The translations under genes were made by a program, and so were the position numbers. 64,000 bases of DNA from Limnothrix sp. FACHB-406. GTDB lineage: Bacteria > Cyanobacteriota > Cyanobacteriia > CACIAM-69d. The stretch is taken from assembly GCF_014698235.1 (NCBI RefSeq), contig NZ_JACJSP010000002.1, positions 1 through 64,000 of the forward strand, read 5' to 3'. The notes below the pieces were generated by a model. The model was not told where the DNA came from, searched no databases, and worked only from the letters and a program-made list of their open reading frames with translations. How positions within the stretch are numbered: position 1 is the stretch's first letter; the number at the start of each line of letters is the position of its first letter. Below are positions 53,400 through 62,253 of this stretch, piece after piece.

Positions 53400-56300
53400 G
53401 TGGCTGCTCATCTCAATTGGCTGAATATGCGCGATGTGGCTTGGTTGCTGGGGTGCTCGGGACTCGTGTTTCTGATGCAGCCTGGTTTTATGTGTTTGGA
53501 ATCGGGCATGACCCGATCGAAAAACAGCATTAATGTGGCGGCCAAAAACCTATCAGATTTTGGCATTTCGGCACTGCTCTACTGGTTGTTTGGATTCGGG
53601 GTGATGTTTGGCCCCTCTTGGTGGGGTTGGATGGGCCATGACTACTTTGCCCTATCGGTGGAATCGCAGCCTCAACTGGCGGCTTTTTTAATTTTTCAAT
53701 TAATGTTTTGTGGCACTTCCACCACCATTATTTCCGGTGCGGTGGCGGAACGAATGCGGTTTTCGTCTTATCTAATCGTTTGTTTCCTTTGTTCAGGATT
53801 GATCTATCCCCTGTTTGGCCATTGGGCTTGGAAGGGAATGGAAATTGTGGGCGCAAGTCCTGCCGGCCAGGGGGTGGGCTGGTTGCGATCGCTCGGGTTC
53901 TATGACTTTGCGGGTTCCACAGTGGTGCATAGCGTGGGGGGCTGGATTGCCCTGGCCACGCTGTTGGTGGTGGGGCCGCGCTGGGGGCGCTATGACGAAG
54001 CCACCCGGCAGCACAAAATCAGCGGGTCGAATCTGCCCTTTTCCATGCTTGGGGCCATGATGCTGTGGCTGGGCTGGTTGGGGTTCAATGGCGGCAGCAC
54101 CCTGGCCCTCAATGAACATGTCCCGGCGGTGCTGGTGCATACGGTGATTGGGGGTGTGGCGGGGATGCTGGGCGGCGGGGCCCTGGGTTGGTACTATCGC
54201 CACCGGCCGGATGTGGAATGCCTGATCAACAGTTCCCTGGCGGGTATGGTGGCTGTGACGGCCTGCTGCAATGTGATTACGACCCCGATCGCCCTGGTAG
54301 TGGGGTTCACGGGGGCGGCCGTGGCGTTGGCGGTGGAATGGTGGCTCGATCGCCGCCAAATCGATGACGCGGTGGGAGCTGTGCCCATCCATGCGGGGGC
54401 CGGGGCCTGGGGCACGCTCTGTGTGGGGTTATTTGGGGATTTGAGCCAAATGCCGGGCGGTTTGGAGCGCCCCCAACAAATTGCCGTGCAACTGTTGGGC
54501 ATTGGAGTTTGCGCCCTCTGGTCTTTTGGGTTGTCTTACGGGTTGCTGCGCTGGGTCGATCGCCTGCATCCCCTGCGGGTTTCCCTTGCGGAAGAACAGA
54601 TGGGCCTGAACGTGGCGGAGCACCAGGTAAAAACGGAGGTCTATGACCTATTTGAGGTGATGGATCACCATGCTCGCCAGGGAGATTTGCACTTGCGAGT
54701 GCCGGTGGATCCGTTCACGGAGGTGGGCTACATTGCCGAGCGCTACAACCAGGTGATGGATGCCTTGCAGGAAAAGTCCCAGGCGCTGGAGTCCCTGAAT
54801 GCGAGCCTGGAAGCCCAGGTGCAGCAGCGGACGGCGGAGTTGGAAACCGCCAACCAGGAACTCCAGCGCCTGAACCGCCTGAAGGATGATTTGCTGGCAA
54901 ATACGTCCCATGAACTGCGCACGCCCCTCAACGGCATCATTGGCTTGGCGGAGGCGATGCTGGATGACGATCGGGGAGGATTGAGCGATCGGGAACGGTC
55001 AAACCTGGACACGATCGCCGCCAGTGGCCATCGGTTGGCCAATTTGGTGAACGATCTGCTGGACTTTTCCAAACTGCAACACCAGACGATTGACCTGGCC
55101 CTGCGCCCTTGCACCTTGGCTGTGGTGGTGGAACAGGTGTTGCAACTGCACTACGACCAAGCGGAACGTAAGGGCTTGGCGCTGGTGAATGCCATTGATT
55201 TGGCTCTGCCGCCCGTGTTGGCGGACTTCAACCGGCTGCAACAGATTTTGCACAACCTGGTTAGCAATGCGCTCAAGTTCACCCAAAGCGGTGAGGTGAT
55301 TGTTCATGCTCGCCGTTGGCAGCCGGACGCGGAACTGTTGCATCAGTTGCATCAGCCGCCTTCTGTCGATCCTGCCAACTCCCTAGATCCTCAATTGGGG
55401 GATCAGCAATTGGGTCAACAATTGGATCAATTAACGGGGGTGGTGATGCCCTCAAGCGCGATCGGGCAGGGTGCTCTGTTCGATCGCCCCGGATTGGATC
55501 CGGCAGAATCTGAGCAGTTTGAGCGGGAGCATCCTTCCGAGTCATCCCCGGAAACGGCTGCCCAAAAGTGGCTGGCCATTTCCGTCAGTGATACGGGCAT
55601 TGGTATTCCCACAGAGGCGATCGAGCGCATTTTTGAATCCTTTGAACAGGCCGATCGCTCCACGGCCCGGGAATATGGCGGCACGGGGTTGGGGTTGGCC
55701 ATTGTGCGGCAACTGGTGGAACTGCATGGGGGCAAAATTTGGGTGGAGTCCCGTCCCGAAGTGGGATCCATCTTTACGCTGACCTTGCCGGTGGCCCTGG
55801 AAGCGCCAGCCCTCACCTACGAAATGCCCAGCTTCCGGCGATCGCCCATGATGTTGCGCAAGCCTGCCCCCACCAATCCCAAACCGGCTCCCGAAGCCCC
55901 GATCGCACCGGAACCGATTACCCTGGCTCCGGCCACCGTGGAGGGCGATCGTCTCCTAGAAGCCCTTAGCCAGCGGGACACGGAACAGCTCTTGGCCAAG
56001 GCCAGCGCCGCCCGCACCCAACCCAATCAACGGTTCAAAATCCTGATGGTGGATGATGAGCCGGTGAATCTTCAGGTGCTGGAAAATTTCCTGTCCCAGG
56101 AGGAGTATGAAATCGTGACCGCCGACAACGGCCCTGCTGCCCTGGCCGTGTTGGAACAAGGGTTTCAGCCCGATGTGGTGTTGGTGGATGTGATGATGCC
56201 GAAAATGACCGGCTATGAGCTGACCCAGCAGTTGCGATCGCGCTATCCCGCCCACAAGCTGCCGATTTTGATGCTCACGGCCAAAAACCAGGTGGAAGAC

Positions 56301-57236
56301 TTGGTGCAAGGTCTCGACTCCGGAGCCAATGACTACCTCACGAAACCCGTTTCCAAGAAGGAATTGCTGGCTCGTCTGAAAACCCATCTGCAACTGTCCC
56401 ACATCAATATTGCCTACGGGCGGTTTGTGCCCCACGAGTTCCTGCGTCTGCTGAATAAACAGAGCATTTTGGAGGTGGAACTGGGCGACCAAGTGGAACG
56501 GCAGATGTCGGTTTTGTTTTCCGACATTCGATCGTTCACCACGATCACGGAAAACCTGTTACCGGCCGAGAGCTTCCGGTTCATTAACCGCTATTTGGCC
56601 CATATGGAACCGGCGATTCAGCAAAATGGCGGCTTCATTGACAAATTCATTGGCGATGCGGTGATGGCGCTGTTTCCGGAATCGGCCGATGACGCGGTGG
56701 CCTCCGCGATCGAAATGCGGCGAAATTTGGAAGTCTTTAACCGCGAACGACAACAGGCGGGCGAAGTGCCGATCGAAATTGGCATTGGCATCAACACTGG
56801 CCAAATGCGATTGGGAACAGTGGGCGGTAAAAATCGGATGGATGGGACTGCCATCAGTGACGCGGTTAACTTGGCGGCTCGGTTGGAAACCCTGACCAAG
56901 CGCTACCAAAGCAGCATCCTGATTTCCCACCACACGATCGCCCAGATGGAGGATCCAACGCGCTATCACCTGCGGTTTATCGATCGGTTACAGGTGACAG
57001 GCAAATCTCGGCCCGTGGCGGTGTTTGAGGCGATCGATGGCGATCCGTCCCCCATCCGCGACCAAAAACTCTCCACCATGGCCCATTTTGAGGAAGGCAC
57101 TTGGCTCTATCACCGTCAAGAGTTCAAGTCGGCGGCCGTTTGTTTTGAAGAATGTTTGCGGCAATTCCCGGGCGATCGGGTGGCTCAAATCTATTTAGAG
57201 CGATCGGTTCATGCGGCCCTGCCCACTACGGATTAG
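53400..57236 (+). CDS. Ammonium sensor: Amt-histidine kinase-receiver-nucleotidyl cyclase fusion
   Basis: 1278 residues from GTG 53400. (1) Amt domain, about residues 5-400, with about 11 membrane spans. Pore residues seem kept: F and W in QLMFCG and GHWAW, DFAGSTVVH with His177, GFNGGST, and VPIHAGAGAW with His331. (2) HAMP-like region and coiled coil, about 405-490. (3) HisKA, NTSHELRTPL, phosphoacceptor His504. (4) HATPase, N-box NLVSNALKF and SDTGIGIP, separated by an added Pro/Gln/Ser-rich segment (about 645-725). (5) Receiver, about 880-1000, MVDDEP and Asp930. (6) Class III cyclase, about 1035-1205, FSDIRSFT (Asp1042), DKFIGDAV (Lys1082, Asp1086), and Asp1154 of ISDAVNLAARLE; both metal Asps are present. 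It may sense ammonium and make cyclic nucleotide; transport ability is uncertain. Confidence 0.9.
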   Translation: MAAHLNWLNMRDVAWLLGCSGLVFLMQPGFMCLESGMTRSKNSINVAAKNLSDFGISALLYWLFGFGVMFGPSWWGWMGHDYFALSVESQPQLAAFLIFQLMFCGTSTTIISGAVAERMRFSSYLIVCFLCSGLIYPLFGHWAWKGMEIVGASPAGQGVGWLRSLGFYDFAGSTVVHSVGGWIALATLLVVGPRWGRYDEATRQHKISGSNLPFSMLGAMMLWLGWLGFNGGSTLALNEHVPAVLVHTVIGGVAGMLGGGALGWYYRHRPDVECLINSSLAGMVAVTACCNVITTPIALVVGFTGAAVALAVEWWLDRRQIDDAVGAVPIHAGAGAWGTLCVGLFGDLSQMPGGLERPQQIAVQLLGIGVCALWSFGLSYGLLRWVDRLHPLRVSLAEEQMGLNVAEHQVKTEVYDLFEVMDHHARQGDLHLRVPVDPFTEVGYIAERYNQVMDALQEKSQALESLNASLEAQVQQRTAELETANQELQRLNRLKDDLLANTSHELRTPLNGIIGLAEAMLDDDRGGLSDRERSNLDTIAASGHRLANLVNDLLDFSKLQHQTIDLALRPCTLAVVVEQVLQLHYDQAERKGLALVNAIDLALPPVLADFNRLQQILHNLVSNALKFTQSGEVIVHARRWQPDAELLHQLHQPPSVDPANSLDPQLGDQQLGQQLDQLTGVVMPSSAIGQGALFDRPGLDPAESEQFEREHPSESSPETAAQKWLAISVSDTGIGIPTEAIERIFESFEQADRSTAREYGGTGLGLAIVRQLVELHGGKIWVESRPEVGSIFTLTLPVALEAPALTYEMPSFRRSPMMLRKPAPTNPKPAPEAPIAPEPITLAPATVEGDRLLEALSQRDTEQLLAKASAARTQPNQRFKILMVDDEPVNLQVLENFLSQEEYEIVTADNGPAALAVLEQGFQPDVVLVDVMMPKMTGYELTQQLRSRYPAHKLPILMLTAKNQVEDLVQGLDSGANDYLTKPVSKKELLARLKTHLQLSHINIAYGRFVPHEFLRLLNKQSILEVELGDQVERQMSVLFSDIRSFTTITENLLPAESFRFINRYLAHMEPAIQQNGGFIDKFIGDAVMALFPESADDAVASAIEMRRNLEVFNRERQQAGEVPIEIGIGINTGQMRLGTVGGKNRMDGTAISDAVNLAARLETLTKRYQSSILISHHTIAQMEDPTRYHLRFIDRLQVTGKSRPVAVFEAIDGDPSPIRDQKLSTMAHFEEGTWLYHRQEFKSAAVCFEECLRQFPGDRVAQIYLERSVHAALPTTD

Positions 57237-57260
57237 GGAATCGCTCGATCGAGAATCATT

Positions 57261-57433
57261 AGACCTCTTGCATCAATCAAAACCCTGACCCTAAATCCCT
57301 CTCACAAGTCGGGAGAGGGACTTGGCAACCAACAACGAAATCGCCGTTATTCCCGATTTCTGGCTCCCCTTCGCCCTCCTTGGGAGAAGGGGTTGGGGGA
57401 TGAGGGCTGTTAACTGATTCGCGCAAGAGGTCT
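57261..57433. mobile_element. MITE-like element with 11-bp inverted ends
   Basis: AGACCTCTTGC (57261-57271) and its perfect reverse complement GCAAGAGGTCT (57423-57433) bound 173 bp. Inside are nested hairpins CCCTCTC/GAGAGGG and CCCCTTC/GAAGGGG. Both ends are flanked by ATT, a possible 3-bp target duplication. The interior (CCCTCATCCCCCAACCCC-type, read on the minus strand) is a recurrent repeat of cyanobacterial genomes. It has no coding capacity. Confidence 0.6.
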
Positions 57434-57546
57434 ATTCGCTCGATCGAGCGATTGCCCCGATCGTCGTGCCGGGAAGCTGAGCGGCCTGTCGGCAGCTCCT
57501 GGAACCAAGCGAAAACGGTTGATTGTTCACGCCCCGATCGTCGTAA

Positions 57547-57566
57547 CAAGGGGCTGAAGCCCCTTG
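57547..57566. repeat. Dispersed palindromic repeat, copy 3
   Basis: CAAGGGGCTGAAGCCCCTTG, the T-to-G variant of copies 1 and 2. The flanks GTAA on the left and CT(C)CTCACGAT... GTCACGGT on the right align with copy 2. Confidence 0.8.
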
Positions 57567-57622
57567 CTCCTCACGATTTTGTCACGGTGGAATCAGGGTT
57601 GTGGGCGATTTAATAGCGGGCC

Positions 57623-58348
57623 CTAGCGTGCGCCGCGATAAATTCGCTCCGACTGCTCCGGCGGCAACCAGGCACAGGCTTGGGCTTGGCGCTGGGGCAA
57701 GGTCAGGGTCGGCGTGGGCCGATTCCAGGCACTTTCCGGCTCCACATATTCCTGGGTTTGGGGGTCGTAGGCATAAATTCGCCCTGTTTCAATTTCATAA
57801 ACCCAAGCATGGAGTCGCAAGCTGCCCTGGTTCAGCTTGGCTCGCACACAGGGATAGGTGCGCAGGTTGTCAATTTGGGTGAGCACGTTTTCGGCCACCG
57901 CAATTTCCAGCAAATCTTCACCACTACAGGGGCTGTAGTTTTGCAAAACCACCTGGCGCGTTGCTTCCGCATGTTCCAGCCAGCGGCTGACCAAGGGCAT
58001 TTTGTCTTCCAGCTCTTTGATCTTCAGCAGGCCTTTCATGGCCCCGCAGTGGGAATGGCCGCAAACCACAATTTCACTCACCCCCAAGGCTTCGATCGCA
58101 TACTCGATCGTCGCTCCTTCACCGCCATTAGCCGCGCCATAGGGGGGAATGATGTTACCGGCATTGCGGATCACGAAAATTTCGCCAGGATCCGATTGGG
58201 TAATCAGTTCCGGGTCAACGCGGGAGTCAGAACAAGAGATGAAGAGAACGCGCGGTTTTTGCCCATGGGCCAGCTCTTCAAACAGCTTTTGATGGGACGC
58301 GAAGTAATCTTGCTGAAACTGCCGCAAGCCTTTGATCAATTTGTGCAT
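57623..58348 (-). CDS. ccaA: Beta-carbonic anhydrase (CcaA/IcfA type)
   Basis: 241 residues. It interconverts CO2 and bicarbonate, in cyanobacteria often inside the carboxysome. Zinc ligands are Cys39 (FISCSDSR), His98 and Cys101 (VVCGHSHCG), with the Asp41-Arg43 dyad in CSDSR. The length includes a C-terminal extension of about 40 residues (WNRPTPTLTLPQRQAQAC) beyond the catalytic domain, as in carboxysomal CcaA. Location in carboxysomes is inferred; no carboxysome operon is in the window. Convergent with the Amt-cyclase gene. Confidence 0.9.
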   Translation of the reverse strand: MHKLIKGLRQFQQDYFASHQKLFEELAHGQKPRVLFISCSDSRVDPELITQSDPGEIFVIRNAGNIIPPYGAANGGEGATIEYAIEALGVSEIVVCGHSHCGAMKGLLKIKELEDKMPLVSRWLEHAEATRQVVLQNYSPCSGEDLLEIAVAENVLTQIDNLRTYPCVRAKLNQGSLRLHAWVYEIETGRIYAYDPQTQEYVEPESAWNRPTPTLTLPQRQAQACAWLPPEQSERIYRGAR

Positions 58349-58427
58349 GGCGTTCTGTGCATGGCCTGGTTACCCGTGGCCTGGTCGTTGCCCGTCTGGC
58401 TGGTGAGTTGGTGAATATCTTACGGCC

Positions 58428-59693
58428 TTAGGGGCGCTGGTCGTCGGTGGTGGCGGGTGCTTCGCGCCGGTTGGTGCTGCGGGCCCGATCGGGCGACTCC
58501 GCCGGACGATTGGCGGGCGCAGCGCTACTGCTGGACGGTTTGCGATCGGCCGGTGAGGCCTTGGGCGTGGGGGAAGGGCGATCGCTTGGAGTTGCCACGC
58601 TCCGGTTGTCGGAATCGGTCAAGCGCTGGGCCCCGGCCCGGTTTTCTTCGGCGGGTCGCGGTGTGACGGTTAACCCCGCCGCGCCCGATCGCGACAGTTG
58701 CAAGAAAGAATCGAGGGCCGCACGCCAAACCAAATAGCCCCGATCGCTCAGGTGCAGGCCGTCAGTAGTGAGATCTGGGTGCAGATTGCCCTGTGGATCG
58801 GTGAACATCGGAAACAAATCCAAGAAGCCCACCCGTTCATCCCGGGCCACCTGGTTCAACCGGCGGTTAATGCGCTTGATTCGATCGAGTGTGGCCTGGC
58901 GCAAACGGGCCCGACCTTCCCAAGTGGAGCTAGCCCCGCGATGGGGAAACAGGCTTTGCAACACAATCCGCGAATTGGGGTGGGCTCGGCGCAATTCTTG
59001 GGTGATGGCCCGGTGATTTTCCACGATCGTGTCATCACTGACCCCTTGCATCAGGTCATTAATCCCGATCGCCACAAAAATCACCTCCGGTTGCAGACGT
59101 GCCAACCCATCCAAGCGCTGCAACAACAACCGGGTCGTATCCCCAGAGATGCCCTGATTTAGCCAAGTGGTTCCCGCCGGCAACAGACGGGACGGAAAGG
59201 CCAGAGTTAAGGAATCGCCCACCAACACCGCCAACCGGGCGGGCCGTCGCAGGGCCATCGCATTGGCTTCCTGCCGCCGCCGAGCCACCCATCCTTCATA
59301 ACTGGTGGCCGCGACGGGCGATCGCTTCGGAGTGGTCACCGTGGCTGCCACGGCCCTAGTGGGCGATCGCTCCAAAGACTCTTGGGTTTGCTGAATCTGG
59401 TCAATCGCTTGGGCAATGGCCTTGGCCGCCGCACGGTCTAGGCCCGTGACGACCACCAAAAAGGCCACTGCTAATAATCCATTGCCCCATAGAGACCATT
59501 TGACCCACCAAGGAGCGCGGGGCTTAGACGGTGAGAAACCACTTGATCGGCGTGACCAGCCAATCGAGCGGCCAAAAATTCCTGTTCGTCGAGCACGCGA
59601 TCGAGAAAACACGATTTGCCCTGAAACGTTGTGGTGACCCTGCCTCGGTGCAAGCCAACCGGCCCTAACTGGCTCCGTTGACCTTGCATCCAT
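58428..59693 (-). CDS. Membrane-anchored SGNH/GDSL hydrolase
   Basis: 421 residues from ATG 59693; a TTG two codons earlier is possible. One N-terminal membrane helix (WSLWGNGLLAVAFLVVVTGL) follows a basic cytoplasmic tail, so the catalytic domain lies outside. SGNH blocks: LVGDSLTLAF (Ser), ISGDTT (Gly), GIND (Asn), and DGLHLSDRGY (Asp-His). The C-terminal 100 residues are low complexity (Pro/Ser/Arg/Ala). It acts on an ester, possibly of cell-wall or exopolysaccharide; the substrate is unknown. Confidence 0.85.
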   Translation of the reverse strand: MDARSTEPVRAGWLAPRQGHHNVSGQIVFSRSRARRTGIFGRSIGWSRRSSGFSPSKPRAPWWVKWSLWGNGLLAVAFLVVVTGLDRAAAKAIAQAIDQIQQTQESLERSPTRAVAATVTTPKRSPVAATSYEGWVARRRQEANAMALRRPARLAVLVGDSLTLAFPSRLLPAGTTWLNQGISGDTTRLLLQRLDGLARLQPEVIFVAIGINDLMQGVSDDTIVENHRAITQELRRAHPNSRIVLQSLFPHRGASSTWEGRARLRQATLDRIKRINRRLNQVARDERVGFLDLFPMFTDPQGNLHPDLTTDGLHLSDRGYLVWRAALDSFLQLSRSGAAGLTVTPRPAEENRAGAQRLTDSDNRSVATPSDRPSPTPKASPADRKPSSSSAAPANRPAESPDRARSTNRREAPATTDDQRP

Positions 59694-59737
59694 CGCCAAA
59701 AGACCAATTCACTAAGAACTCTAGCGAACTTTGGCCG

Positions 59738-59781
59738 CAAAAAAAACATCCCTAAACACAAAAGAGGGCGATCGCCCCCTC
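59738..59781 (-). terminator. Probable terminator of the amt gene
   Basis: On the minus strand, GAGGGGGCGATCGCCCTC (plus 59764-59781) forms a stem built around a HIP1 core. T-rich sequence follows, ending in an 8-T run (plus 59738-59746). It lies 118 bp beyond the amt stop. Confidence 0.55.
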
Positions 59782-59898
59782 CTGTGTCATTGAACACCTG
59801 TGGTAATCAGTCGCATCCGAACTCGGCTAACAGCTAAGGTCGTCGAAACGATAGAAAAGCATCGTTACCCGACCTCGCCCCAGTACCGAGGCTTTTCC

Positions 59899-61443
59899 CT
59901 AGGATGCGGTTTGATCCGAAACACCCATTGCCGCCGTACCCGTGGGGCCGATCGAGGTGTTGTCCTTCACAAAGCCACTGTAGGCTTCCATCCCGTGCTC
60001 GCCGATATCGAGGCCAATGGCTTCTTCCTCGGGCGAAACCCGAATGCCACCAAAGGCATTCAGGGCATACCAGAAGATGGTGGACAGCAACACCGTCACC
60101 CCACCAGCAATGGCAACACCCAGGAATTGCACACCCAACTGGGTCAAACCACCACCATAGAACAGGCCCAAACCAGCCGCATCCGCACCCGTTGCATCCT
60201 TACCAATGCTGAACAGGCCGACCGCCAGCGTGCCCCAAACACCGCAAACCAAGTGCACCGAAGTAGCACCCACTGGGTCATCGACCTTCAGCACCGAGTC
60301 AAAGAAGCCCACCGACAGCACCACCAGAATCCCGGCAATGCCACCAATCAACACAGAACCGGTGTAGTCAACCACGTTGCAACCCGCCGTGATGCCCACC
60401 AAGCCAGCCAGGATGCCGTTGATCACCATCGACAGATCCGGCTTGCCCGACAGCCACCAGGATGTGAACGTGGCGGTTACGCCACCCGCTGCGGCGGCCA
60501 AGTTGGTGGTCACAGCGATGTAAGGCACTGCTGCATTCACCGCCAGGGTCGAAGCCCCGTTAAACCCAAACCAGCAAACCCACAGAATCAAGCAGCCCAA
60601 CGTGGCAATGCTCATGTTGTGGCCAGGGATGGCGCGGGGTTGGCCGTTGTCATACTTACCCATCCGGGGCCCCAGAATCGAAGCACCCATCAGCGCTGCC
60701 CAACCACCGACGGAGTGTACCGCCGTTGAACCAGCGAAGTCGCGGAAGCCCATGTTGAACAACCAACCGCCCGTGCCGCTCCAAATCCAACGGCCTGTGA
60801 TGGCGTAGGACACCCCAACCAGCAGCAAGCTAAAGATCAAGAAGTCCACGAACTTCACCCGCTCAGCCACCGCACCGGACACGATCGTGGCGGCGGTGCC
60901 CGCAAAGGCAACTTGGAAGAGGAAGTGCAGCGAGACCGGCAGCCCCGTTGCTTCAATGCCGTAAGTTTCGGGCGTTCCTGACAGGAAGAAGCCCGTCGTG
61001 CCAATTACGTTATTGCCTTGGGCAAACATGAAGCCATAGCCCAAAGCCCAGAATGCCAAGGTGGCCAGAGCAAATACAATCAGGTTCTTGGTCAGAACGT
61101 TAACGGCGTTCTTCTGACGACAGAAGCCCGTTTCCAACATGCAGAAGCCCGCGTTCATGAAGATCACGAGGATGGCTCCCACTAGAACCCAGGTCATGTT
61201 CAGCAGGCCCTGAACGTCTTCGGGCTTGATGGGTTCAGCGGCATGGGCAGCCAGGTTCCAGGTGGCCACAATCACGGCGGCCAAAGGAATGCAGGCTAAC
61301 CAACCGAGGGAGGTGCGGCGACCGAATACGTCGTGAAAGAACGATCGCCCGGCACTCAGGATCTGGTCAATGGATCGATCGGTGCCCTCGTTAAGGGAGC
61401 GCGAATGCCCCTTACGGCGACCCGAGAACTTGAGCCTAGCCAT
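59899..61443 (-). CDS. amt: Ammonium transporter
   Basis: 514 residues, ATG 61443. Longer than average because of a basic N-terminal 45 residues and a signal-like helix ([17 protein letters not shown]) before the Amt core. Core motifs: [59 protein letters not shown] (first pore His), [13 protein letters not shown], and [18 protein letters not shown] (second pore His). The [16 protein letters not shown] tail is the cytoplasmic C-terminal region that contacts GlnK/PII. It takes up ammonium and is normally nitrogen-regulated. A candidate NtcA box lies 370 bp upstream. Confidence 0.95.
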   Translation of the reverse strand: MARLKFSGRRKGHSRSLNEGTDRSIDQILSAGRSFFHDVFGRRTSLGWLACIPLAAVIVATWNLAAHAAEPIKPEDVQGLLNMTWVLVGAILVIFMNAGFCMLETGFCRQKNAVNVLTKNLIVFALATLAFWALGYGFMFAQGNNVIGTTGFFLSGTPETYGIEATGLPVSLHFLFQVAFAGTAATIVSGAVAERVKFVDFLIFSLLLVGVSYAITGRWIWSGTGGWLFNMGFRDFAGSTAVHSVGGWAALMGASILGPRMGKYDNGQPRAIPGHNMSIATLGCLILWVCWFGFNGASTLAVNAAVPYIAVTTNLAAAAGGVTATFTSWWLSGKPDLSMVINGILAGLVGITAGCNVVDYTGSVLIGGIAGILVVLSVGFFDSVLKVDDPVGATSVHLVCGVWGTLAVGLFSIGKDATGADAAGLGLFYGGGLTQLGVQFLGVAIAGGVTVLLSTIFWYALNAFGGIRVSPEEEAIGLDIGEHGMEAYSGFVKDNTSIGPTGTAAMGVSDQTAS

Positions 61444-62253
61444 AGACTAACGGTTCCTATAGGGGTTGATGTTGATATGGATGGTTCAGAGACAGGGCGG
61501 TTGCTGACTGGTTAAAACTAAGACCATCACTCCTTCACTAACAATTGCTGCGATTCGCTCACGAATGCGGCAATCAGGAAGCTTCCTGCTCCATCGCGGC
61601 GAAGTTGGCTTCATTTGCTCCACAGGCTGACACGATCGGACTGGCCGCCTTTTGTAGATGCATCGCCTTTGGGAGTGGTTTGCCCCAGGGTTTGACAGGG
61701 ACTCAATGAGAGCTAGACTGCAATCCAAGACAGTCTCTTGACGCAGCAATTGTTGATCGACGTGGACTTGCTTTAAACACAGGCAATTGCATCAATTTTG
61801 TCGAGTATCGTTCTGTATCTAGCGATACTGATCGTTCTGGGCTGTGGGTAGATTCACCGGGACAAAAAGCTGAAGATGGGTGATGCGATCGGGCAGGACT
61901 GGCCATATCGTTGGCGGCCGTTGGGGGTGCAAGCCCCGTCCTGTCAGGAGCGACCCTGAGCCGAGGTGTAAAATCAGCATGGTTACGATCGCAGCCCAAA
62001 CAAAATCCCGATCGCCTAGTCATTTCGCCATGTTGCTGGTTGGCCCTGTCCTTGATTGGCCAAGTGGCTGGGGCTGAAGTCCAAGGGTGTGAATGAGTTT
62101 TGAATGGCTCTGTGAAATTGCTAGAACTGCTGAATTGCTGAGCTGGTGTTGAAATCTCTGCCCCAGTCCTACGGGGGATTTTGAGGACGATTGAAATGTG
62201 GATTGTTCATATCCCCCAGACAGCAGCATTGAAGTCCGTGATGAGGCTCCCCC
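61444..62253. other. Intergenic region between amt and the pentapeptide-repeat gene
   Basis: 810 bp between divergent genes, no supported gene. It contains an NtcA-type palindrome (61815-61828). The rest of the region shows no recognised repeats. Confidence 0.5.
61804..61829. promoter_or_regulatory. NtcA-like palindrome upstream of amt
   Basis: GTATCTAGCGATAC (61815-61828) matches GTA-N8-TAC. An overlapping inverted repeat AGTATCG (61804-61810) and CGATACT (61823-61829) adds symmetry. For amt (minus strand) the -10 at the right spacing is weak. For the plus strand, TAGATT lies 20 nt downstream at 61849-61854, so the box may serve either side. Confidence 0.5.

Larger units (their letters stand above)
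57237..57622. other. Intergenic region with two repeats, downstream of the Amt-cyclase
   Basis: 386 bp between convergent genes. It contains a 173-bp element with terminal inverted repeats (57261-57433) and dispersed palindrome copy 3 (57547-57566). No coding sequence is seen. Confidence 0.55.
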
